DNA of 17,724 nt from CAWVWF01 sp963933885 (GTDB taxonomy: Bacteria; Bacteroidota; Bacteroidia; Flavobacteriales_C; GCA-002722245): contig CAWVWF010000053.1 in NCBI GenBank assembly GCA_963933885.1, positions 1-17,724 on the forward strand. Direction: 5' to 3'. The notes under the pieces were generated by a model. The model saw only the letters and a list, made by a program, of their open reading frames with translations. It made no database searches and was not told where the DNA came from. Each line of letters begins with the position of its first letter. Positions within the stretch are counted from its first letter, which is position 1. The position numbers were made by a program, and so were the translations under genes. Positions 1 to 7,613 of the stretch are shown piece after piece.

Positions 1-2
1 GA

Positions 3-668
3 CACTGGGTTCGTAACAAAGACGATAATTGGCAAGGAGAAATGATGGCCAATGTTACTCGTGGAAAAGGAGATCATATGGGGGTTGCATCTAGATTAAA
101 TGATGCTGCAGATATAACTGCTCCTGTTAGATCATATTGGCCTAACGATTACGGTTTATATCAAATGGCTGGAAATGTTTCGGAATGGGTAATGGATGTT
201 TATCGTCCTTTAACTCTTGAGGATGCAAATCAATTCAGAGCTTATAGAGGTAACGTATTTAAAACTTATGCAAAAGATGACGAAGGTTATTACATGGATA
301 AGGATTCATTAGGGAAAATGGTGACTAGAGAAGTTGATCTTAAAAACCCTGAGGATAATTTAAACGAGAGAAGAAACTATAAGAAAGCTCAAAACATTGA
401 TTTCTTAGATGGTGAATTTTCATCATCTGTTTATTATGCTGATGAAACAATGGCTGAACCTACTAAGCAAAAGAAATTAATGTACGAAACAGCTAAGCAT
501 TCTTTACAGTCTAATACGACTAAGGTTTATAAAGGTGGTAACTGGAAAGATCGTACATTCTGGATGGCACCAGGTACAAGAAGATTCTTAGAAGAAAAAA
601 GATCTCAAGATAATATTGGATTTAGATGTGCAATGCATAGAGTTGGTAAACCAACTGCTTGGCAATAG
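3..668 (+). CDS. gldJ: GldJ-like gliding motility/T9SS lipoprotein, 3' part (5' end outside window)
   Basis: The reading frame is open from position 3 and enters from outside the window, so only the last 221 residues are visible. They form the C-terminal half of a formylglycine-generating-enzyme (FGE/sulfatase-modifying) fold. The hallmark AGNVSEWV lies about 55 residues in, and the closing motif NIGFRCAMHRVG lies close to the stop. Between them is a long insert with PYRGNVF-like sequence (AYRGNVFKTY), typical of GldJ rather than of true sulfatase modifiers. GldJ is an outer-membrane lipoprotein needed for gliding and stability of the T9SS/gliding machinery in Flavobacterium. The lipoprotein signal would be upstream and cannot be seen. 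The protein ends seven residues after the RVG motif (GKPTAWQ). GldK is the main alternative, but the insert favours GldJ. A strong terminator follows directly. Confidence 0.85.
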   Translation, partial: HWVRNKDDNWQGEMMANVTRGKGDHMGVASRLNDAADITAPVRSYWPNDYGLYQMAGNVSEWVMDVYRPLTLEDANQFRAYRGNVFKTYAKDDEGYYMDKDSLGKMVTREVDLKNPEDNLNERRNYKKAQNIDFLDGEFSSSVYYADETMAEPTKQKKLMYETAKHSLQSNTTKVYKGGNWKDRTFWMAPGTRRFLEEKRSQDNIGFRCAMHRVGKPTAWQ

Positions 669-693
669 AATTAAAAAAAATATTCTTTATTTT

Positions 694-730
694 AAAAACC
701 CTAGATTTTAATCTGGGGTTTTTTATTTTT
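694..730 (+). terminator. Rho-independent terminator after gldJ
   Basis: A near-perfect hairpin has left arm 694-707 (A5, CCC, TAGATT) and right arm 710-723 (AATCT, GGGG, T5), with a single G-U pair. The innermost pairs probably open to form the loop. A T-rich tract runs on to 730. It ends only five bases before the murF start codon, so murF either depends on read-through or has a promoter overlapping this element. Confidence 0.85.
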
Positions 731-735
731 AGGCC

Positions 736-2010
736 ATGGACTTACAAAAGATATACGATATTTTCTTAGAATGTAATCAAGAAATATGTACAGATACTAG
801 AGCTGTCAAAGAAGGTGCTTTGTTTATAGCGCTTAGTGGAGCAAATTTTAATGGAAATAAATTTATCAAAAAGGCACTCGATTTAGGTTGTTTGTTTGCA
901 ATATCAGACGATCCAACGTATGCAAGTAATGAAAATGTAGTTCTAGTAGACGATGTTTTAGGGCTATTACAAGAGTTGGCTAATTTTCACCGAAAAATGT
1001 TTAATATTCCTGTCTTAGGAATTACAGGGACTAACGGTAAAACAACAACTAAAGAATTATTAGCTTCTGTATTGTCTGAAAAATATAATGTTTTATCTAC
1101 AATTGGTAATTTGAATAATCATATAGGTGTTCCTCTAACATTATTAAGATTAAGAGAAGAACATGAATTTGCTATTGTTGAGATGGGTGCAAATCATATT
1201 GGAGACATTAAAGAACTGTGTGAAATTGCAGAACCGAATTTTGGTGTTATAACTAACATAGGTAAAGCTCATATGGAAGGCTTTGGTAATTTTCAAAATA
1301 TTATTGCAACTAAGACAGAACTATATAATTTTGTAGAAGAAGCTAAGGGACGTTCATTTGTTAATTTAAATGAGAAGGAACTGGTAAGTGAGTCTTCAGT
1401 ACTTATTCAGCCAATTTTATATGGTGGAGCTGCTGAATTGAATTATGAATTAATAATGGGGTCTGAATTACTTTCTCTTAATATCAATACTCAAAATATA
1501 CAAACAAAATTATTCGGTAATTATAATGCGAATAATGTTTTAACAGCTTTTAGAATAGGAGTTCATTTTAAAGTAAATGAGAATCTAATTAAAAAGGCAT
1601 TAGAAGCTTATACACCTTCGAATAATAGATCGCAAAGAACTAAGACTGAAAAGGGCAATGTATTAATCTTAGATGCTTATAATGCGAATCCAACAAGTAT
1701 GAACTTAGCAATTGATGAGTTTTCTGAATTCTCTTCTGATAAGATATATATTCTTGGTGAAATGAAGGAGTTAGGTAGTATTTCTAATGAAGAACATTTG
1801 AAAGTAATGGATAGATTATCTGATAAATCAAATACAGTTTTCTATGTTGGTATGGCATTTAAAAAATTCGAAAATAGGTATCCTCAAAACTTTTATGCAA
1901 ATATTGATAAATTGTTAGCCTCAAAGAAGCTTAATGAAATTTCGAATTCAAACATATTAATCAAAGGTTCAAGAAGTGTGAAATTAGATACTTTAGAGGA
2001 AATCTTATGA
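736..2010 (+). CDS. murF: UDP-N-acetylmuramoyl-tripeptide--D-alanyl-D-alanine ligase
   Basis: MurF is the cytoplasmic ATP-dependent ligase that adds D-Ala-D-Ala to UDP-MurNAc-tripeptide, completing the peptidoglycan pentapeptide precursor. At 424 residues it has normal family length. Visible signatures are the ATP-binding loop GITGTNGKTTT at residues 95-105, the central-domain segment EMGANHIGDI (149-158), NIGKAHMEGFG (174-184), the lysine in ATKTE (K193) matching the carbamylated lysine of Mur ligases, and the C-terminal-domain motif DAYNANP (313-319). ATG 736 is the first start that preserves the N-terminal domain. It has no Shine-Dalgarno sequence and sits five bases after the gldJ terminator tract. 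MurE and the bifunctional FolC/MurC families share the loop, but the DAYNANP segment and overall order fit MurF. Confidence 0.95.
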   Translation: MDLQKIYDIFLECNQEICTDTRAVKEGALFIALSGANFNGNKFIKKALDLGCLFAISDDPTYASNENVVLVDDVLGLLQELANFHRKMFNIPVLGITGTNGKTTTKELLASVLSEKYNVLSTIGNLNNHIGVPLTLLRLREEHEFAIVEMGANHIGDIKELCEIAEPNFGVITNIGKAHMEGFGNFQNIIATKTELYNFVEEAKGRSFVNLNEKELVSESSVLIQPILYGGAAELNYELIMGSELLSLNINTQNIQTKLFGNYNANNVLTAFRIGVHFKVNENLIKKALEAYTPSNNRSQRTKTEKGNVLILDAYNANPTSMNLAIDEFSEFSSDKIYILGEMKELGSISNEEHLKVMDRLSDKSNTVFYVGMAFKKFENRYPQNFYANIDKLLASKKLNEISNSNILIKGSRSVKLDTLEEIL

Positions 2011-2257
2011 TTTTAGTTTCATAGTCTAAACCTCGTAGTTTTTCTCGTGTTTTTTTGAGTTGTAGATGGTAAGTTTTTAAAGGTGATTTATAAACTGAAT
2101 TCAAATTTGAAATTATTGATTACTTATATTGTATAGTGGTTTATGTGTCTTTGTTGTTTAGCTGTTTTTTTTGTTGTTGTTACTTTTTGAGAGCTGAGCT
2201 TAATATTTATTTTAACAAAAAGTCTGTTTATATATCGTATTATTACTCGGACTTTAT
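2011..2257. other. Non-coding spacer between murF and pdhA
   Basis: This AT- and T-rich stretch contains no credible gene; the short frame over 2136-2339 is low-complexity and runs into pdhA out of frame. No convincing terminator follows murF. Its only recognisable element is the promoter-like box at its right end. It presumably carries the remaining upstream promoter region of pdhA. Confidence 0.5.
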
Positions 2258-2265
2258 TACTTTTG
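2258..2265 (+). promoter_or_regulatory. Bacteroidota -7 element upstream of pdhA
   Basis: The sequence TACTTTTG matches the Bacteroidota sigma-ABfr -7 consensus TAnnTTTG exactly. It lies 25 bases before the pdhA ATG, so a transcript would have a leader of roughly 20 bases. No clear TTTG/TTG -33 element is visible at the expected distance, so this call rests on the -7 box and its position alone. Confidence 0.45.
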
Positions 2266-2290
2266 TAATTCGAAAAAATAATTTCATTTT

Positions 2291-3301
2291 ATGGCAAAAG
2301 CTGTTGCAACTCAAAAGTACACTAAAGAGGACTATTTGAACTGGTATGAAGAAATGTTTCTGTACCGTAAATTTGAAGAAAAAGCTTCGGCTTGTTATAT
2401 CCAACAAAAAATCCGTGGTTTTTGTCACCTATACATAGGTCAGGAAGCTATCGTTGCTGGTTATGAAAAATCTTTAGGAAAAGGAGATTCTGTAATTACT
2501 ACATATAGAGATCATTGTCAACCAATCGGAAGAGGTGTTGATCCTAAATACATCATGGCTGAACTTTTTGGTAAAACAAGTGGTATCTCAAGTGGAAGAG
2601 GAGGTTCTATGCATATGTTTTCCAAAGAATTCGGTTTCTTTGGTGGACATGGTATTGTAGGAGCTCATATTCCATTAGCTGCTGGAATCGCATTTTCAGA
2701 AAAGTTTAAAGGAACGAAAAATGTAAATATATGTTTAATGGGAGATGGAGCTGTTCGTCAAGGAGCGTTTCATGAAGCATTAAATATGGCAATGAATTGG
2801 AAATTACCTGTTGTGTATGTTATTGAAAATAACATGTATGCTATGGGAACTTCAGTTGAAAGAACTTCTAACGTTACTGATTTATATAAATTAGGTCATG
2901 CTTATGAAATGCCTTCATTCGCAGTTAACGGGATGAAAGTTGAAGATTGTGCTGATGCATTTGAAGAAGCTATCGAAAGAGCTAGAAATGGAGGTGGTCC
3001 AACACTTTTAGAGATTAGGACTTACAGATATAAAGGTCACTCTATGTCTGATCCTGCTAAATATAGATCTAAAGAGGAATTAAACTCTTATAAAGATAGA
3101 GATCCAATTGCTGATGTTTTAAACACTATCCAAACTAATAATTACGCTTCTGAAGCGGAATTAAAAGCTATCGAAGATAAGGTTAAGGCAATTGTTGAAG
3201 ATTCTGTTAAGTTTGCTGAAGAAGGTGAGTTTCCTTCAGGTGATGATATCTATGATGGAGTTTATGCTGAAGCAGACTATCCATTTATTAAAGAATTTTA
3301 G
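2291..3301 (+). CDS. pdhA: Pyruvate dehydrogenase E1 component, alpha subunit
   Basis: This is the thiamine-diphosphate-binding alpha subunit of the heterotetrameric E1, which decarboxylates pyruvate and acetylates the lipoyl arm of E2 in the cytoplasm. The 336-residue length is normal for the alpha subunit. The ThDP/Mg motif is clear: GDGAVRQGAFHEA starting at G151 and ending with ENN at 179-181. Also present are the SGRGGSMHMF loop (101-110), HGIVGAHIPLA (120-130) and YRYKGHSMSDPAKYRS (245-260), which matches the active-site loop that is phosphorylated in eukaryotic homologues. ATG 2291 begins the usual N-terminal helix; there is no Shine-Dalgarno sequence. It is followed after 18 bases by the E2 gene, so the two form an operon. 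No E1 beta gene lies beside it; it is presumably elsewhere. Branched-chain E1 alpha is less likely given the E2 partner. Confidence 0.93.
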   Translation: MAKAVATQKYTKEDYLNWYEEMFLYRKFEEKASACYIQQKIRGFCHLYIGQEAIVAGYEKSLGKGDSVITTYRDHCQPIGRGVDPKYIMAELFGKTSGISSGRGGSMHMFSKEFGFFGGHGIVGAHIPLAAGIAFSEKFKGTKNVNICLMGDGAVRQGAFHEALNMAMNWKLPVVYVIENNMYAMGTSVERTSNVTDLYKLGHAYEMPSFAVNGMKVEDCADAFEEAIERARNGGGPTLLEIRTYRYKGHSMSDPAKYRSKEELNSYKDRDPIADVLNTIQTNNYASEAELKAIEDKVKAIVEDSVKFAEEGEFPSGDDIYDGVYAEADYPFIKEF

Positions 3302-3319
3302 AAAAAAACTATATAAGAT

Positions 3320-4570
3320 ATGGCTGAGATCGTATTTATGCCAAAGTTGAGTGATACCATGACTGAGGGAGTGGTAGCTGAATGGCACAAGAAAGTTGGA
3401 GATAAAGTTGAAAGTGGTGATTTATTGGCTGAAATTGAGTCAGATAAAGCAACAATGGAATTCGAATCTTTTCAAGAAGGAGTTTTATTACATATTGGAA
3501 CTGCTGCAGGTGAAACTGCCCCAGTTGATTCTGTATTAGCTATTTTAGGAGAGGAAGGAGAAGATATTAAACCACTTTTAGAGCAAGCAGCAAAAGATTT
3601 TGCAGCAAAAAACGCTAAAGAAGATGAAGATGATGCTCCAGTATCTGCTGCAGCGGCACCTTCAATACCTACTCCTGTTGCTGCAAAATCAGCGCCAGTT
3701 GCTTCATCGGGAAAAGCTGCTCCTGCACCTGTTGTTTCAGGTAAAGTTGTAGCGTCACCACTTGCAAGAAAATTAGCAGAAGATAAAAATATTCCTTTAT
3801 CAATGGTTCCTGGTTCAGGAGATGGTGGAAGAATTATAAAAAGAGATGTAGAGAACTTTATTCCTGGCGGAGTTTTAAATACAACTGAAAGCTTTACTGA
3901 TGAAGGATTGTCTTCAATGAGAAAAGTGATCGGCCAGAGATTAGCAGAATCTAAATTTACCGCACCTCATTTCTATTTAACTTTAGAAATTGATATGGAT
4001 AATGCTATTGCGGCAAGAAAAGCCATATTAGCAGGTAAAGAAGTTAAGGTTTCTTTTAACGATATGGTTCTTAAAGCTGTAGCTAAATCACTTAAGAAGC
4101 ATCCAAGAATTAACTGTTCTTTCCTTGGGGATAGAGTAAGATATAACGATCACGTGAATATAGGAGTTGCAATGGCTGTTGAGGACGGATTGTTAGTCCC
4201 AGTTGTAAGATTTGCCGATCAGAAATCTTTACAGGATATTTCTGCGGAGGTTAAAGACTATGCGGTAAGAGCAAAAGATAAAAAATTAACTCCAGATGAT
4301 TGGGCTGGTTCAACTTTCACTGTTTCTAACTTAGGAATGTTTGGAATTGAATCTTTCACATCTATTATCAACTCTCCAGATGCAGCTATTTTAGCTGTTG
4401 GTGGAATTAAACAAGTTCCTGTTGTAAAGAATGGAGAAATTGTTCCTGGTAATATTATGAAAGTAACACTTTCTTGTGATCATAGAGCAGTTGATGGTGC
4501 CGTTGGTGCTGCGTTTTTACAGACGTTTAAATTGATTTTAGAAAACCCTGTACTTATGTACGAGTTATAA
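3320..4570 (+). CDS. pdhC: Pyruvate dehydrogenase E2, dihydrolipoamide acetyltransferase
   Basis: This is the core acetyltransferase of the pyruvate dehydrogenase complex, passing the acetyl group from lipoyl-lysine to CoA. Domains are in the standard order. One N-terminal lipoyl domain (1-80) carries the modification site ESDKATMEF with K43. An acidic then Ala/Pro-rich flexible linker spans about 100-142. The peripheral subunit-binding domain is at 143-180 (SPLARKLAEDKNIPL...GRIIKRDV). The catalytic domain runs from about 195 to 416, with DHRAVDG containing catalytic H388 and D392. The protein is 416 residues with a single lipoyl domain; many E2 proteins have two or three. It lies 18 bases after pdhA and ends in a strong terminator, so pdhA-pdhC form a closed unit. 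The pdhA partner argues against the branched-chain or oxoglutarate paralogues. Confidence 0.93.
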   Translation: MAEIVFMPKLSDTMTEGVVAEWHKKVGDKVESGDLLAEIESDKATMEFESFQEGVLLHIGTAAGETAPVDSVLAILGEEGEDIKPLLEQAAKDFAAKNAKEDEDDAPVSAAAAPSIPTPVAAKSAPVASSGKAAPAPVVSGKVVASPLARKLAEDKNIPLSMVPGSGDGGRIIKRDVENFIPGGVLNTTESFTDEGLSSMRKVIGQRLAESKFTAPHFYLTLEIDMDNAIAARKAILAGKEVKVSFNDMVLKAVAKSLKKHPRINCSFLGDRVRYNDHVNIGVAMAVEDGLLVPVVRFADQKSLQDISAEVKDYAVRAKDKKLTPDDWAGSTFTVSNLGMFGIESFTSIINSPDAAILAVGGIKQVPVVKNGEIVPGNIMKVTLSCDHRAVDGAVGAAFLQTFKLILENPVLMYEL

Positions 4571-4587
4571 TAAAATAAAAATTATTG

Positions 4588-4618
4588 AAAAGGCTACTCA
4601 TTAGGGTAGCCTTTTTTG
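4588..4618 (+). terminator. Rho-independent terminator after pdhC
   Basis: The left arm AAAAGGCTAC (4588-4597) pairs perfectly with GTAGCCTTTT (4606-4615). Two further pairs can close inward over a four-base loop, and the hairpin is followed by T's to 4617. It lies 17 bases after the pdhC stop and six bases before the next gene's ATG. Confidence 0.9.
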
Positions 4619-4624
4619 TTTAGT

Positions 4625-5119
4625 ATGGATAGACAAACAACGCATAGCGAATTTAGTAAAGATCATCACAATTTAGATATTGTAGTATTGTGTGATGATT
4701 TGATATCTCCAGCAAATATAGGAGGTGTATTGAGGTTAGCTGATGCTTATGGGGTTAGTGAGGTTGTTTTTATATCTGAGGATAAAGAAAAGCTGTCTCC
4801 TAAAGTTAAATCTGTTTCAAGGGGAACTCAAAACTATGTTAAGAATAGTTTTGCGAAAAATAATCAATCAATATTAGAGGATTCAGACAGGGTCTGGTTT
4901 TGTCTTGAGATTACAGAAAAGAGCAAGCCATTAGGTGATTTGAAATCTGTTCCTTCAAAGATTGGCATTGTAATAGGTAACGAAAGCAAAGGAATTAATG
5001 CTGATTTATTAGAGCAGTTTCCAGCTTATCATTTGAAAATGTTTGGAAATAATTCTTCAATGAATGTTACGAATTCATTGTCAGCCATGCTGTTTTATAT
5101 TACTCAGGTTATAGCGTGA
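4625..5119 (+). CDS. TrmH/SpoU-family (SPOUT) RNA 2'-O-methyltransferase
   Basis: This 164-residue protein is a minimal SPOUT methyltransferase that would transfer a methyl group from S-adenosylmethionine to a ribose 2'-OH in tRNA or rRNA. The three family motifs are present: motif 1 NIGGVLRLADAYGV (31-44) with the conserved Asn and the catalytic-type Arg37, motif 2 GIVIGNESKGI (114-124), and motif 3 SSMNVTNSLSAML (144-156), which forms part of the trefoil-knot cofactor site. There is no extra N-terminal RNA-binding domain, as in TrmH or TrmL-sized members. The start is taken at ATG 4625. An upstream in-frame TTG at 4616 lies inside the preceding terminator's T-tract and is unlikely. The exact RNA target cannot be read from the sequence. 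Its last 11 bases overlap the end of the convergent lipoprotein gene. Confidence 0.85.
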   Translation: MDRQTTHSEFSKDHHNLDIVVLCDDLISPANIGGVLRLADAYGVSEVVFISEDKEKLSPKVKSVSRGTQNYVKNSFAKNNQSILEDSDRVWFCLEITEKSKPLGDLKSVPSKIGIVIGNESKGINADLLEQFPAYHLKMFGNNSSMNVTNSLSAMLFYITQVIA

Positions 5120-5957
5120 TAATCCATGTCTGACCTTGTGAAGTTGCGGTTGCCTTGTTATCACAAGTTCCATTTCCGTAGTCAACATCTAAGTCAGGTC
5201 TAGAAGCAGTTTCAATTTTTATTTTTCCACTTACAATATAAGCACAACTTGTTCTAAGTTTTAATGTGTTTACAATTGTAGATGTTATGTTTTTACCATC
5301 TATTCTTTTACCTGTAGAATTTCCTTGAATAGTGAATTCATCATCAGTCCAGTCAGTAGGAGTGGATATTCCCATTGTCCAAGTTCTAATTTGATCTACA
5401 GATCTTTCAATGTACCTACCATCGGTAAAATCAATTCTTCCGTCCATTGATAATTTCCATTTGTGATTGTTTTGCTGATCAATTCCATCATAATCCAATT
5501 TTCTAACGATACTAATGATATTACCGTCAACAATGTAATTACTTGTTTCAATCTTTCTGGCATCTCTAAAACCATTAAAATTATCGACAATACTTGTAAT
5601 TAAAATTTCTCCTTTTCTAAAACTACCATCATCTCCTTCACAAGGAACTGTTCCGAAATCAACTTTGATTATGATTGTATCACGGGTATTCCCGAATAAG
5701 GTGTCTTTAGTAACTGTTGCGCAATTCGTAAGAATGTCGTTTTCTGAAGTTGTTTTCTTTGTAATAGAAGTACCTAATTCGGCTTGATCAGCAATGTCGT
5801 CAATAGAAGAGATCGTTTTATCTACTTGAACTTCAACTAAAGCAACTTCAGTGTCGATATCCAATTCTACATCTTCATCTTGATTTCTTCCACAGCTTGT
5901 TAATAAAAGAGAAGATATGAATACTGTTAAGAATAATTTTGCGTTGAAATTTAACAT
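5109..5957 (-). CDS. Predicted lipoprotein of unknown function
   Basis: The product is about 282 residues. The chosen start, ATG at 5957, gives a compact lipoprotein signal peptide with lipobox LLTSC, Cys22 being the lipidated residue. An upstream in-frame ATG at 5999 would add 14 residues in front of a complete signal and would lie inside an inverted repeat. After the signal is an acidic segment (QDEDVELDIDTE). The mature part seems to have related halves: one with NCATVT...KVDFGTVPC and a glycine/charged turn (DDGSFRKGEI), and a C-terminal one with CAYIVSGKIKI...DYGNGTCDNKA. Similar DYGxGTCDNKA endings occur in uncharacterised Flavobacteriia lipoproteins. Two Cys pairs could form disulphides. 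It is predicted to be a beta-rich periplasmic or surface lipoprotein. Its 3' end overlaps the convergent methyltransferase gene by 11 bases. Function is unknown. Confidence 0.8.
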   Translation of the reverse strand: MLNFNAKLFLTVFISSLLLTSCGRNQDEDVELDIDTEVALVEVQVDKTISSIDDIADQAELGTSITKKTTSENDILTNCATVTKDTLFGNTRDTIIIKVDFGTVPCEGDDGSFRKGEILITSIVDNFNGFRDARKIETSNYIVDGNIISIVRKLDYDGIDQQNNHKWKLSMDGRIDFTDGRYIERSVDQIRTWTMGISTPTDWTDDEFTIQGNSTGKRIDGKNITSTIVNTLKLRTSCAYIVSGKIKIETASRPDLDVDYGNGTCDNKATATSQGQTWIITL

Positions 5958-5979
5958 GGTCAATATTTTAGTTTGTTGA

Positions 5980-6000
5980 AGTGTCTGTTTATAAGACACT
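5980..6000. repeat. Perfect 7-bp inverted repeat with 7-bp spacer
   Basis: AGTGTCT at 5980-5986 and AGACACT at 5994-6000 are exact reverse complements separated by GTTTATA. The repeat begins 22 bases upstream of the minus-strand lipoprotein start, within the intergenic region shared with the divergent barrel gene. It could be an operator for a dimeric regulator or a hairpin in the lipoprotein mRNA leader. No T-tract follows on either strand, so it is not a terminator. Confidence 0.5.
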
Positions 6001-6102
6001 AAATAATGTCTAAGGTTGGCTTGAAAAGTGAATTTATAATTTTATTTATTAAATGTTAGTAATTAGTTGGTGAATTTTAGTTCTGTAAATGTTATCATTC
6101 TT

Positions 6103-6110
6103 TATTTTTG
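6103..6110 (+). promoter_or_regulatory. Bacteroidota -7 element before DUF5723-type gene
   Basis: TATTTTTG is an exact match to TAnnTTTG. A weak -33-like TTCTG lies at 6081-6085, 17 bases upstream. If this box is used, transcription would start at about 6113-6118. That is downstream of the in-frame TTG at 6067 and supports initiation at the TTG at 6118, with a leaderless or nearly leaderless mRNA. Confidence 0.5.
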
Positions 6111-6117
6111 TATCGCT

Positions 6118-7515
6118 TTGAGAAACTTGCTGTTTATTTTATTTTCAATTATTTCACTTTCACTTGTTTCACAAGATGAATATGGTCTTGCGTTATCTAA
6201 CTATTCACCTACTACAACAGTATTTCATAATCCAACAAATGTTTTAGATAATAGGACTTATCTAGATATTCATTTAATAGGTGCAGGAACCTTTGTTCAG
6301 AACGATTTTTTGTACATGAAGGGAACTCAATTTAGTTTCTTGAATAATATCTTATTAGGGCAAAGTTGGCCTGACTTTCAGTATGATTTTTCTGATAAAT
6401 TAAAATCTGGTTATCAAAATAGTGACATTCAATTATTGTCTGGAACTTTTCAATATAAAGAACATGGTTTCGCTTTAACTTCTAGAGTTAGAAACTTTTT
6501 AGATTTTAGAAGAATTCCAACTTCGGTTTCAAAACTTGTTAGGAATGGGACAGGAGGGTACGATGGTTTATATAATCAAGTATTTATCGCTGATAGGATG
6601 TATGTAAATCAAATGTCGTATTTAGAGATTGGTGGTACTTATTCTAATGCGTTTTATCATTTTGATCATGATTTGTTAGCGGTAGGTGGATCAATCAAAT
6701 ATCTAATCGGAATTTCAGGTGCAGGAATTAAAATTGATGAATTAGAATTTAACGTAGTTGATCCTGCTTTAACTAGAATCTTCCGATATAAGGGGAGTAT
6801 GAATTATGCTGCAGGATTTAATAGTGGTAGCGGTGTTGGAATGGATTTAGGATTAATGTATAAGAAAACATTGTCCAATGTTACTTACTATAATCCATTT
6901 TCTAAAAATTCAGCTTGTGAGCCTTATGATTATAAATTTAAAATAGGTGTTTCTATAATCGATTTAGGGTATATTAAATTTAAAAAGGAAGCCACGGCAA
7001 TATCCGTTGATTCCGAAATATCAGATGCTCAATTGTCAGGAGATGAATTTACATTTGAAAATTTCGGTAATTTTGCTCAAGATCAGTTCGATAATGTGAC
7101 TTTAGAAAACGAATTTACATTATTAATTCCAACAGCTTTGAATATACAAGCAGACTACAATTTTGAAAACTATTTTTATGCTAGTGGTCAATATACTCAT
7201 GGTTTTTTCAGACGCGTCGGTATGGGAGTTCAACGACCTCATGTATTAACACTTTCAGGTAGGTATGAACGAAGATGGTTTGAAGCATCATTGGGAGCTT
7301 CGGCATATAATTTTAATGACATTAGAACAGGATTGGCATTTAGGGTTATGTATTTTACAATTGGAACTGATAACCTTGGATCTATGCTTGGTGTGTCAGA
7401 TTTTTATGGAACCGATTTATATTTTAATTTAAGGTTTTTCCTTACAAGTAAACCAGGTTGTAAAAGACGTCATAAAAAGTCGAGAAGGAATGAAACTCGT
7501 TGTGTGAAAAATTAG
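6118..7515 (+). CDS. DUF5723-type outer-membrane beta-barrel protein
   Basis: This is a secreted protein of about 465 residues resembling the uncharacterised Bacteroidota outer-membrane family DUF5723. A signal peptide (RNLLFILFSIISLSLVSQ) is followed by DEYGLALSNYSP and then alternating aromatic/hydrophobic and polar segments rich in Gly, Tyr and Phe, typical of transmembrane beta-strands. The last predicted strand is FYGTDLYFNLRFFL. A strongly basic tail containing KRRHKKSRR follows, which is unusual after a barrel's terminal strand. No ATG serves as a start. TTG 6118 places the positive charge directly before the signal's hydrophobic core and follows a -7 box. The alternative TTG 6067 would add 17 mostly hydrophobic residues. 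A short hairpin (TGTGAAA/TTTCACA) overlaps the stop. The function is unknown; the family assignment is from overall appearance. Confidence 0.75.
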   Translation: MRNLLFILFSIISLSLVSQDEYGLALSNYSPTTTVFHNPTNVLDNRTYLDIHLIGAGTFVQNDFLYMKGTQFSFLNNILLGQSWPDFQYDFSDKLKSGYQNSDIQLLSGTFQYKEHGFALTSRVRNFLDFRRIPTSVSKLVRNGTGGYDGLYNQVFIADRMYVNQMSYLEIGGTYSNAFYHFDHDLLAVGGSIKYLIGISGAGIKIDELEFNVVDPALTRIFRYKGSMNYAAGFNSGSGVGMDLGLMYKKTLSNVTYYNPFSKNSACEPYDYKFKIGVSIIDLGYIKFKKEATAISVDSEISDAQLSGDEFTFENFGNFAQDQFDNVTLENEFTLLIPTALNIQADYNFENYFYASGQYTHGFFRRVGMGVQRPHVLTLSGRYERRWFEASLGASAYNFNDIRTGLAFRVMYFTIGTDNLGSMLGVSDFYGTDLYFNLRFFLTSKPGCKRRHKKSRRNETRCVKN

Positions 7516-7613
7516 TATTTCACATGTGGTTTGTGGATAAGGATTTGTACTAGGTAGATTATTGTATGCTTTCATAGATTATTTTTAAGAATCATTTAAT
7601 GTCTTTTTAGTTT

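Noticed and set aside
2136..2339. A 67-codon open frame in the murF-pdhA spacer
   Set aside because: It has low-complexity, Cys/Phe-rich sequence from a T-rich tract, overlaps pdhA in another frame and has no gene-like features.
2291..4570. Missing E1 beta between pdhA and pdhC as a deletion
   Set aside because: The two genes are intact and 18 bases apart with a shared terminator; E1 beta encoded elsewhere is a simpler and common arrangement.
4616..4624. TTG 4616 as the methyltransferase start
   Set aside because: It lies within the T-tract of the preceding terminator; ATG 4625 keeps all family motifs.
7503..7524. Inverted repeat TGTGAAA/TTTCACA overlapping the DUF5723-type stop codon, as a terminator
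   Set aside because: The stem is only seven weak pairs and is not followed by a T-tract; it may be chance in AT-rich DNA.
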